Of a DNA stretch of 12,539 nucleotides, positions 6,300 to 11,674 are shown one piece after another. This stretch comes from Chlamydiota bacterium (GTDB taxonomy: Bacteria; Chlamydiota; Chlamydiia; Chlamydiales; Parachlamydiaceae). The stretch is from positions 2,387-14,925 of the forward strand of contig JABDGJ010000022.1 in NCBI GenBank assembly GCA_013286075.1, in the 5' to 3' direction. Positions within the stretch are counted from its first letter, which is position 1. Each line of letters opens with the position of its first letter. The notes under the pieces are model-generated. The model made no database searches, was not told the origin of the DNA, and saw only the letters and a program-made list of their open reading frames with translations. Position numbers and translations under genes: made by a program.

Positions 6300-7175
6300 C
6301 TAAGCAGACTTCAGTAGTTCAACTTCCATCCAGTAGTCAATGTAATGTAATTTGTTTTCGGTATCGATTGGGTGTTTTTTTAAATAACAATCAATTATTT
6401 CTTCTAAAAATTCCTGATGCAACTCTTTAGGCAATTGTTTTAGATGGGACATCCATCCGGTCATCCACGCAGAAAAGGCTGCTTTGCTTGGGAAGACCTC
6501 ATCTACTGTAATGATTTCAATGCGTTTAAGAAGTAAATGAGCTTCTTCTGCATAAGTTGTAAATTGTGATGGAGTTACAAGAGAAAATGGATTTGAGAAA
6601 TCAGAAAAATAAGGGGCCCATTTTGGTGAGGTGACGACCGCGTATATGGCATGATCGAAACGATCACGGCCATGGTCGGGCGCAAAATATAAAAATACTT
6701 TACCACCAGGTTTTAACGCTTTTTCTACTTCTTGCAGTGCAGCAAGGTGATCGGGAATCCAATGGAAACAGCTAAATGATACGATGAAATCAAACTCATT
6801 TTCAAAACCAAGTTGAATTGCATCTCGCTTAATAAAATCTAGGTTTTTAAGATTAATCTTATTTTTTAGATCTTGAGCCACTTGTATCATTGACTCAGAA
6901 GCATCTATTCCTAAGACAAAACCATTGGGTACTGATTGCGCGATTATAGCTGTGATACGCCCATCACCACATCCAATATCTAAAATTTTTTCCCATCCAC
7001 TTAGCTGAAATTTTTGAATATACGAATTGGCCCATTTGTATTGCAGATTGGAGTTGTTCAAATATTGCTCACCGTCCCATTGATCTTGCTGTGTAGAGAT
7101 ATCATCTGCAAAGGCTGATAAGCAAAAACTCAAAATACATAACCAAACTGAGAATATTTTTTTGTAAAAGTTCAT
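6300..7175 (-). CDS. Exported class I SAM-dependent methyltransferase
   Basis: A 291-residue protein with a clear Sec signal peptide: positively charged start, hydrophobic core 7-20, and AFA followed by Asp24 as a plausible signal peptidase site. The mature part is a Rossmann-fold methyltransferase with motif I ILDIGCGDG (64-72), an acidic ribose-binding residue in GIDAS (Asp91), FDFIVSFSCFHWI near 128-140 and ALKPGGKVFLYF near 153-164. FHWIPD and the GHxxxF-like layout recall trans-aconitate and juvenile-hormone-acid methyltransferases, which methylate small carboxylic acids. An exported enzyme needs SAM outside the cytosol, which suggests action inside a host cell or an unusual localisation. 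AAGGAAAA precedes the ATG. It is convergent with tfuA and so is not in the peptide operon, and the signal peptide argues against a role in precursor methylation. The substrate is unknown. Confidence 0.82.
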   Translation of the reverse strand: MNFYKKIFSVWLCILSFCLSAFADDISTQQDQWDGEQYLNNSNLQYKWANSYIQKFQLSGWEKILDIGCGDGRITAIIAQSVPNGFVLGIDASESMIQVAQDLKNKINLKNLDFIKRDAIQLGFENEFDFIVSFSCFHWIPDHLAALQEVEKALKPGGKVFLYFAPDHGRDRFDHAIYAVVTSPKWAPYFSDFSNPFSLVTPSQFTTYAEEAHLLLKRIEIITVDEVFPSKAAFSAWMTGWMSHLKQLPKELHQEFLEEIIDCYLKKHPIDTENKLHYIDYWMEVELLKSA

Positions 7176-7324
7176 AGTTTTTCCTTTTGTTTCATTTGAA
7201 ACCAGAATTTTTATCTAATTTTGTGGATATTTCAATGAGAAATTGCTAGAAATTGCGCTGTAAAAAACTAGAAAATAGTTTATAAAAAACCAAAAAAGGT
7301 TTAAAGATAGACTGTTTGAGAGAT
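7176..7324. other. AT-rich intergenic DNA upstream of the methyltransferase
   Basis: No gene is supported here. It contains a tandem direct repeat AGAAATTGCT/AGAAATTGCG (7238-7257) and a small hairpin AAACTA (7265-7270) / TAGTTT (7276-7281). A weak minus-strand promoter for the methyltransferase, TTGAAA (complement of 7230-7235) with TAAAAA (complement of 7208-7213), is possible. Confidence 0.3.
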
Positions 7325-7334
7325 TGTCTAAAAT

Positions 7335-7478
7335 TTAGAAGGTAGTTTGGGAAGTTTAAATCGAGGTTTGTTTTTTTATGCTCTAAGTCTTTATGCGGCA
7401 ACAAAAGCATTCAGAAATTCTCATCTTCGCATGTTTGTTCGTCTCAATGGATCGGGTAAAGGTACTTTTAAATCCATA
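7335..7478 (+). pseudogene. Relic of an antitoxin / zeta-toxin module
   Basis: Bases 7425-7478 align with the start of the zeta-toxin-like gene at 8401-8454. They share CAATGGATCGGGTAAA and ACTTTTAAATCCAT and read in frame as LRMF then LNGSGKGTFKSI, a damaged Walker A region. Just upstream, around 7347-7370, a gggaagtttaaatcgaggt stretch resembles the part of the antitoxin gene encoding NGSLIEVF, but with small indels. The order antitoxin then toxin is the same as in the module at 8156-8505. It is clearly non-functional. Without an alignment the relic's boundaries are approximate. Confidence 0.55.
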
Positions 7479-7515
7479 TGTACTAGAATGGTTACATTGG
7501 AAATTTTCTCAAATT

Positions 7516-7563
7516 CCTGTTCATAACAGACTTGAACTGTAAAACAACGGATTATGAGTCCCA
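7516..7563 (-). other. tRNA-Met-like 3' half, degenerate (copy A)
   Basis: Read on the minus strand, CTCATAA (a CAT anticodon loop) is followed by TCCGT, a 5-base variable stretch, and a T-arm-like ACAG-TTCAAGT-CTGT. Spacing from anticodon to T-loop equals that of the second tRNA-like fragment at 10154-10195, and CGG[A/G]TTATGAG is shared on the + strand. The anticodon stem has only three pairs, and no D-arm or acceptor partner is seen, so this is at best a decayed tRNA remnant. Confidence 0.25.
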
Positions 7564-7650
7564 TTCAATATAAAACTCTGAATAAAAGATTAACCAGAAT
7601 CAATTTTCTCTCGCTACTATATTTGAAGAATATTCCAGTGAATTCTTAAA

Positions 7651-7690
7651 TAACGCGATGTGCGAGTTTTCCTAACGGAAAACTGCACAT
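7651..7690. repeat. Insertion-sequence end with long hairpin, repeat copy 2
   Basis: ATGTGC plus AGTTTTCC (7658-7672, one bulged G) pairs with GGAAAACTGCACAT (7677-7690) around the loop TAAC, a 14-base-pair stem. It lies just beyond the stop of the IS982-like transposase remnant, where the element's end is expected. The left arm with its flank repeats at 1565-1584. Confidence 0.55.
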
Positions 7691-7698
7691 GAAAAATT

Positions 7699-8140
7699 TT
7701 AATATTCAATAAGATGTTCAAATTGCAGAGGCTCATTGCCCTCAATCAAACTAAGCTTAATGCTCACAGTATGAGCCAGTAATTTTCTCCAAAACCTAGA
7801 GAACTGGTGCCATATATCACGTGCACGTACTTTTTCAATGTGAAAACGTTCTGTTATATGACCACGAAAGCCGTAGTAACGTTCTTTTTTAGCAGCACAA
7901 TAACCATAGGCAGCTTTTCCCTTAAAGACTCGACTAAAGTATGCCCTGGCAAATTTACAAACCGGCATGGGCAAACCATCTACTACATGTAGAATATCTT
8001 CGAAGGCGTTTAATGTGGTAGCTAACCTATTCTGTAACAAATACTTGATCACATGAAGATTAGCTGCTTGTCTGGCAAAATTAGCACGATCAGGAATTTT
8101 TGGGAAAAAATGTAACCAATGACCTTTAAAATTGTGTTTA
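7699..8140 (-). pseudogene. IS982-like transposase, 5'-truncated and internally deleted
   Basis: The reading frame is open upstream of a GTG at 8052. The extra part reads WLHFFPKIPDRANFARQAANL, typical of the N-terminal half of this transposase group. It continues with LHVVDGLPMPVCKFARAYF, holding the first catalytic Asp of the DDE triad, then AAYGYCAAKKERYYGFRGHI. There it jumps straight to the family's C-terminal signature, ERFHIEKVRARDIWH, and ends with PLQFEHLIEY. The middle of the catalytic domain, roughly a hundred residues with the remaining acidic residues, is missing in frame, and the N-terminus is lost where the antitoxin gene begins. The enzyme cannot be active. The deletion size is estimated from family knowledge, not measured. 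Confidence 0.75.
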
Positions 8141-8155
8141 TCAATTGGGAGGACT

Positions 8156-8380
8156 ATGGAGCTAACAGAAAAAGCAATTGATTATCTGGAAGAGCATATC
8201 CCTGAACTTGCGGAAGTTGCATTTAAGCAAGCATATTGGGCAGCTCTTGCATCTGGTAGCAGCGTGCTAATGAGTGAAAATGGGAGTCTTATCGAAGTAT
8301 TTCCCGATGGAAGAAGGGAATTCAGAAAAAAATTGCCACCTTGGACTGCAGTTAAACAGGGTGAAAAAATAGAATTCTAA
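8156..8380 (+). CDS. Antitoxin-like protein of a zeta-toxin module
   Basis: A 74-residue protein that resembles the small proteins encoded directly upstream of zeta-toxin-type ATPases. It has an N-terminal helix (LTEKAIDYLEEHIPELAEVA), then QAYWAALASGSSVLMSENG, then EVFPDGRREF followed by a proline-rich KLPPWT. It would neutralise the toxin by binding. Start 8156 is chosen over an in-frame ATG at 8132 because GGGAGG (8147-8152) lies just before it, although the 3-base gap is short, and because the protein then begins MELTEK as in related proteins. Its stop overlaps the toxin start by one base (TAATG). The toxin is destroyed, so this is an orphan. The assignment rests on recognised pattern and gene order. 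Confidence 0.65.
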   Translation: MELTEKAIDYLEEHIPELAEVAFKQAYWAALASGSSVLMSENGSLIEVFPDGRREFRKKLPPWTAVKQGEKIEF

Positions 8381-8505
8381 TGGACTCTGCAATTCCGCGA
8401 CTTCGTATGTTTGCCGGTCCCAATGGATCGGGTAAAAGCACTTTTAAATCCATGATTCGAAAACAGCTTCTTGGGGTTTATAGACCAAATGATATTTTCA
8501 GATAA
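8380..8505 (+). pseudogene. Zeta-toxin-like kinase, truncated after Walker A
   Basis: Only 41 residues remain. LRMFAGPNGSGKSTF gives a perfect P-loop (GPNGSGKST, residues 13-21) as in zeta toxins and related AAA_33 kinases, followed by MIRKQLLGVY, the usual run-up to the next conserved Asp. The frame then ends at TAA 8503-8505, exactly where tnpB starts. Catalytic Asp/Arg residues and the rest of the kinase are absent. No continuation of the toxin is evident after the element's right end near 9690, so flanking DNA has also been lost or rearranged. Confidence 0.75.
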
Positions 8506-9617
8506 TGATTTTTACCAAGACATTTAAATTTCGCCTTCGCCCCAACCGTGAAAAAGCCAGTCTCTGCGCCCAATTTGCGGGTGCCTCTCGTTGGATTTAC
8601 AATAGAGGATTGGCTCAAAGAAATACGCTATGGAAAGAGGAACAGCGAAGCGCTTCCCTTTTTGATCAAAATGATGAACTCGTCTTGTTAAAAAATAAAG
8701 AAGAGACCGGCTGGCTAAAAGAAATCCATTCACAAGTGCTCCAACAGGCTTTGCATGATTTAAACCAAGCCTTCAATCATTTTTTTCGCAGGGTTAAAAA
8801 TAAAGAGACACCAGGCTATCCGCATTTTCGATGCAAAGGAGAACAGGACTCCTTTCGCTATCCTCAAGGCGTTAAAGTAAACAAAGATTACGTTTGGCTA
8901 CCCAAAATTGGTTGGATAAGGTTTCGTAAATCCAGGGAAATTGAAGGGAAGATCAAACAAACCACTGTGATTAGGGAAGGCAAATATTGGTATGTTTGCT
9001 TTGCCTGCGAGATCGAAAAAGAGCAGCAACCCTCCGAAACCCCAAAAGAGGTTATTGGGATCGATGTGGGATTAGAACATTTTGCTACGATCGCCACAGG
9101 GGAAGGAATCAAAGAGATCAAGAGCCCTCATTTTTTGAAAAAAAAGTTAGCAAAGATTAAATTTTTAAGTAGAAGCCTGTCACGGAAACAGAAAAAGAGC
9201 AAAAACCGTTTAAAAGCCAAGCAAGCACTGAATGCAGCACATGCCAGGATAAAAAACCAAAGGAGAGACTTTCAGCATAAACTATCGACAGATCTTGTCA
9301 AAAGCCACGATAAGATAGTGGTTGAAAGTTTAGCTGTGAAAGAGCTTTTGGAAAGAGAGCCAAGGCATAGAGCACGTGCAATAAGCGATGCAGGCTGGAG
9401 AGGTTTTTTGCAGATGTTGAAGTATAAGTGCGAGGAAAAGGGTAAACAGCTTTTTGAGGTAGGGCGGTATTTTCCGAGCACAAAACAGTGTTACAAGTGT
9501 AAAAACAAAAATGAGATTCCCTTAGAACAGAGGGAGTATAGCTGTAGCTGCGGCCATCGAATGCATCGTGACCATAATGCAGCGCTAAACTTAAGGGCCG
9601 CTGGGATGTCGGTCTAA
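8505..9617 (+). CDS. tnpB: TnpB, RNA-guided nuclease of the IS200/IS605 group
   Basis: A 370-residue TnpB of normal size. It starts with the N-terminal helix-turn-helix-like domain (KTFKFRLRPNREKA) and passes through PGYPHFRCKGEQDSFRYP. The split RuvC nuclease keeps all three acidic residues: Asp187 in GIDVGL, Glu274 in VVESLAV, and Asp356 in HRDHNAALN. The zinc finger has Cys329, Cys332, Cys347 and Cys349. It therefore looks capable of RNA-guided DNA cleavage next to a target-adjacent motif, using an omega RNA from the element's right end. ATG at 8505 overlaps the TAA of the interrupted toxin (TAATG), so it may be translated by coupling from the antitoxin transcript. No Shine-Dalgarno is evident. 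Confidence 0.95.
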   Translation: MIFTKTFKFRLRPNREKASLCAQFAGASRWIYNRGLAQRNTLWKEEQRSASLFDQNDELVLLKNKEETGWLKEIHSQVLQQALHDLNQAFNHFFRRVKNKETPGYPHFRCKGEQDSFRYPQGVKVNKDYVWLPKIGWIRFRKSREIEGKIKQTTVIREGKYWYVCFACEIEKEQQPSETPKEVIGIDVGLEHFATIATGEGIKEIKSPHFLKKKLAKIKFLSRSLSRKQKKSKNRLKAKQALNAAHARIKNQRRDFQHKLSTDLVKSHDKIVVESLAVKELLEREPRHRARAISDAGWRGFLQMLKYKCEEKGKQLFEVGRYFPSTKQCYKCKNKNEIPLEQREYSCSCGHRMHRDHNAALNLRAAGMSV

Positions 9618-9690
9618 AGCCTGTGGAGCTGCCCGGGTTGCCGGGAGCTGAGAAGCAGGAATCCTTCGCGTTTACGCGAGGGAGGTTCAA
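9618..9690 (+). ncRNA. Omega RNA scaffold (3' part) at the tnpB element right end
   Basis: Two hairpins follow the tnpB stop. AGCT-g-CCCGG (9627-9636) pairs with CCGGG-AGCT (9641-9649) around GTTG. CCTTCGCG (9663-9670) pairs with CGCGAGGG (9675-9682, one G-U) around TTTA. The scaffold then ends GAGGTTCAA at 9690. In TnpB systems the RNA begins inside the 3' end of tnpB and the bases after the right end act as guide, here starting ggtttaaacaagctc. The 5' boundary is not determined. Confidence 0.6.
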
Positions 9691-10113
9691 GGTTTAAACA
9701 AGCTCTTTGGGACAAACTCAATACTTAAGCAGTAAAAATTAATTTTTTTAAACCAATTAATTTTATAATATCCATCTTTCTGGTACCTCTGAATACATCT
9801 GATATTGTCTGAACTTTTCATAACCTTCTTGAATTCAATTTTAAACTTTAAAATAAATGGGAATAGGATAATTATCATCTGTCTTAACCCATTGAATACG
9901 AGTGTGGAAATGCAATCGGAATTGCAAATTACGCACTTTTTACGCATTTGAAGAAAAACTTGATGGATTTTTGCTTGATACCGACGAATAAAAGGAAGTG
10001 CTGGATGAATAGGATAAGAAAAAAAGAACAGAGGGTATTGTTCTGGAAAGTTGTAGTTTTTTCCAGTCGAGTGCGTAATTTTTGCGTAAAATGAAGATTT
10101 TACGACAATTACA
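9691..10113. other. Non-coding stretch with a decayed minus-strand gene
   Basis: No intact gene is supported. On the minus strand, one frame reading FIRRYQAKIHQVFLQMR (upstream of about 9945) can be joined by a single-base shift, at a run of five A, to a 29-codon frame ending at 9841-9843 that reads FHTRIQWVKTDDNYPIPIYF. The joined sequence looks protein-like and may be a dead gene of unknown type. The rest is AT-rich with no repeat or promoter I can defend. Confidence 0.3.
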
Positions 10114-10135
10114 CAAAGGCCAGAAATGGCCTCTG
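10114..10135 (-). terminator. Hairpin downstream of the tRNA-like fragment
   Basis: CAAAGGCCA (10114-10122) and TGGCCTCTG (10127-10135) form nine pairs, one of them G-U, around a four-base loop. It sits 18 bases past the 3' end of the tRNA-Met-like sequence on the minus strand, where a tRNA terminator would be. The following bases are only moderately T-rich. Confidence 0.45.
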
Positions 10136-10153
10136 GTTTGTTTGTGAAAGGAG

Positions 10154-10195
10154 TGGGACAACCTGGATTTGAACCAGGGACCGACGGGTTATGAG
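10154..10195 (-). other. tRNA-Met-like 3' half (copy B), incomplete tRNA gene
   Basis: Read on the minus strand from 10195: the anticodon loop CTCATAA, a stem half CCCGT, variable CGGTC, a perfect T-arm CCTGG-TTCAAAT-CCAGG, acceptor strand TTGTCCC and discriminator A. No CCA is encoded. The 5' half does not fit: the matching anticodon-stem strand should be ACGGG but is CCGCC, and no GGGACAA acceptor strand is found. The D-arm-like GGTT/GACC is only partial. This looks like the 3' half of a tRNA joined to foreign sequence, as left when an element integrates into a tRNA gene, or a decayed tRNA. Confidence 0.45.
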
Positions 10196-10295
10196 GGCGG
10201 TGGTCTACCCTAAAACCCGATACCATCCAACCGCTATGGATAAGATGGTGAGGCATTTATGGCTAAAAAGCTACTGGATTTTATTGAATCTTGAT

Positions 10296-10320
10296 GGTGC
10301 AATGAGCAAGTCATTGCACC
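10296..10320. terminator. Perfect 10-base-pair hairpin after the EEP-fold hydrolase gene
   Basis: GGTGCAATGA (10296-10305) and TCATTGCACC (10311-10320) are exact inverted arms with a GCAAG loop. It lies 38 bases beyond the hydrolase stop on the minus strand and is the best candidate terminator for that gene. No T-run follows. Confidence 0.5.
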
Positions 10321-10358
10321 GCTGATGCACCGCAGGTACAGATACCTAAATTGGGCGA

Positions 10359-11528
10359 TTAATATGTGATTTTAGCTGCAATAGGCTTGTGGTCACTAAT
10401 ATTAGTTTGAATACTGTTTAGGCCAACGCTCAAAACTGGAATATTAGTAACAGAAACAGCCTTGGCATCAGTCGATTTTAAAGCAATCCAGTCAATGCGG
10501 GTATTCAATACCTGATAAGGATTTGTACACGTAGGTTCCAAATGATTTTCATAATCAATTTGATAGCCAGCGTCCTTAAGGATATTTAAGCGGGGATGTA
10601 AAGATGTCACGTTAGAGTCCATTCCAATAAGCATCAGGTCTGCATCGTAACTATTAAACAATTCCACAACGGTTTGAAGTTCAGCATCTCCTTTGGCGGA
10701 GTCAACAGCTCCTGTCGTATGATCTTTTTCAGTGCGATACGGATTACATCCTGAAATATGCCCTGAGGCCACTAAAACAGTTTTGCCGCTTTCTTTATCA
10801 AGCAATTGAACAGCAAAAGCTTTACCCATAATATTCCCAATTGTTTCAATCAACTCAAAACGTTCTTTATTCCATGCAATGCCATTTTTTGAGTGAGAAG
10901 TTTCCGCAAGGAGAACTTCATAATGCTCTGGAAACATTGAATTATCAAGGTAGTCTGCTTCTTGGAGGCAAATAATATCGTATTTTAGATGATGGGCAAA
11001 AATTCTCTTAGCCATCGTTGCACGCACTTCTAAAAGCGGTGAAGCTTCAGAACTTTTATTTTCAGAATCTTCATTTCTTGAAAGGTCTCTGAAATGATCC
11101 TTGAGCATTTGATTAACTTCTTCATCAGAGATAGAAACGGGACGAATTTTGTAAGAAGTGATCATTTTATCAGCTTTCTGATTCCAAGTCGTATTAGGAC
11201 TCTTGGTATCTGTTGGAGCAGCTGTTAGGTGCTCAAATAGCTTTTGGTATCCTTTTTGATCCCATTCTTGTTGTGCTAGTAATTTTTCCTGAGTATCTGA
11301 AGAAAATAGAATTTTTAAGGCAAGCTTTTGAATTTTTTCGTTAAGTGACATGTTTTCTGGCTCAGCGATATATCTTTCCTGCATTAACTTTTGCATACTG
11401 GCAGCACGCAAATAATCATAGTGCTCAGAAAGACCCCCACAATTATATGAACTCATGGTAAACTCGCTTGCTGTAAGGACAGAACATGTAAAAGATAAAA
11501 AAGTTATTATGTATTTATAGCATTTCAT
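10359..11528 (-). CDS. Secreted endonuclease/exonuclease/phosphatase-fold hydrolase
   Basis: A 389-residue protein with a Sec signal peptide (MKCYKYIITFLSFTC, hydrophobic to about residue 18, cleavage plausible after LTA at 20). The mature part has the DNase I-like EEP motifs: SYNCGGL (Asn29), DIICLQEAD (catalytic Glu190), VASGHISG, LIGMDSNV (Asp304, Asn306), RIDWI and SDHKP (Asp379, His380). All catalytic residues are present, so a Mg-dependent phosphodiesterase or phosphatase is expected, acting on nucleic acid or phosphoinositide-like lipid outside the cytosol. About 160 residues separate Asn29 from Glu190, far more than the 30-40 usual in the family. This helical, charged insert is the odd feature. 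The start at 11528 is preferred to ATG 11540 because the promoter would begin transcription near 11547, leaving almost no leader for the upstream ATG. It is divergent from the next gene, with shared control DNA. Confidence 0.85.
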   Translation of the reverse strand: MKCYKYIITFLSFTCSVLTASEFTMSSYNCGGLSEHYDYLRAASMQKLMQERYIAEPENMSLNEKIQKLALKILFSSDTQEKLLAQQEWDQKGYQKLFEHLTAAPTDTKSPNTTWNQKADKMITSYKIRPVSISDEEVNQMLKDHFRDLSRNEDSENKSSEASPLLEVRATMAKRIFAHHLKYDIICLQEADYLDNSMFPEHYEVLLAETSHSKNGIAWNKERFELIETIGNIMGKAFAVQLLDKESGKTVLVASGHISGCNPYRTEKDHTTGAVDSAKGDAELQTVVELFNSYDADLMLIGMDSNVTSLHPRLNILKDAGYQIDYENHLEPTCTNPYQVLNTRIDWIALKSTDAKAVSVTNIPVLSVGLNSIQTNISDHKPIAAKITY

Positions 11529-11553
11529 ATCGAAACTCATTTAATAGGTTGGG

Positions 11554-11582
11554 ATTATAAATGATTTATATTAAAAATGCAA
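11554..11582 (-). promoter_or_regulatory. Promoter for the EEP-fold hydrolase
   Basis: On the minus strand, TTGCAT (complement of 11577-11582) and a perfect TATAAT (complement of 11554-11559) are separated by 17 bases. Predicted initiation near 11547 gives an 18-base leader to ATG 11528. The left arm of the inverted repeat (11561-11570) lies in its spacer. Confidence 0.55.
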
Positions 11583-11633
11583 TTATAAATCATAGACTCA
11601 TAAATAAGTTTAATTAATTGATATAAATCAATT
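11561..11633. promoter_or_regulatory. Operator-like TATAAATCA repeats between divergent promoters
   Basis: ATGATTTATA (11561-11570) and TATAAATCAT (11584-11593) are perfect 10-base inverted arms, 23 bases centre to centre. A third copy of the core, TATAAATCA, lies at 11622-11630, within a second inverted repeat AATTGAT (11616-11622) / ATCAATT (11627-11633). The sites fall on the spacer of the leftward promoter and the -35/spacer of the rightward one, so one regulator could control both genes. AT-rich DNA makes some matches likely by chance. Confidence 0.45.
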
Positions 11634-11646
11634 GTTGTGGTAAAAT
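11618..11646 (+). promoter_or_regulatory. Strong sigma-70-type promoter for the 11675 gene
   Basis: TTGATA (11618-11623), 17 bases, TAAAAT (11641-11646), with initiation expected near 11653. The leader of about 22 bases includes GGAGA (11666-11670) four bases before the ATG. This is one of the best promoter matches in the window. Confidence 0.65.
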
Positions 11647-11674
11647 TCGTTTTAATCCATTAGATGGAGATCTT

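Larger units (their letters stand above)
8483..9690 (+). mobile_element. IS200/IS605-group element carrying tnpB only
   Basis: The element carries tnpB but no Y1 transposase (tnpA), so it would depend on one in trans. The right end is placed at 9690, after a GC-rich hairpin and GAGGTTCAA, the layout typical of omega-RNA-bearing right ends. The left end is uncertain. TTTAT at 8478-8482 could be the target motif, giving a left end at 8483, but PNDIF encoded just after it could still be toxin sequence, which would move the junction to around 8500. It disrupts the zeta-toxin gene. Confidence 0.65.

Noticed and set aside
6300..7175. Methyltransferase as a tailoring enzyme of the peptide pathway
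   Set aside because: It is convergent with tfuA across a hairpin and has its own signal peptide, so it would not meet a cytosolic precursor.
7425..7478. A functional second zeta toxin
   Set aside because: The P-loop is damaged (GPNGSGKST has become RLNGSGKGT), and the frame does not continue as a kinase.
10154..10228. A complete functional tRNA-Met gene
   Set aside because: The T-arm and anticodon loop are good, but the anticodon stem strand CCGCC cannot pair with CCCGT, and no acceptor strand complementary to TTGTCCC is found 5' of it.
9687..10256. A 189-residue open frame on the minus strand
   Set aside because: Its N-terminal part translates the tRNA-like sequence (PGSNPGCPT is the usual product of reading through a T-arm). 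The rest is low-complexity, it crosses a hairpin, and no ribosome binding site or family match is seen.
10296..10335. Short direct repeats (TGCACCGC twice) as a CRISPR or iteron array
   Set aside because: There are only two short copies, and one overlaps a hairpin arm. There is no regular spacing.
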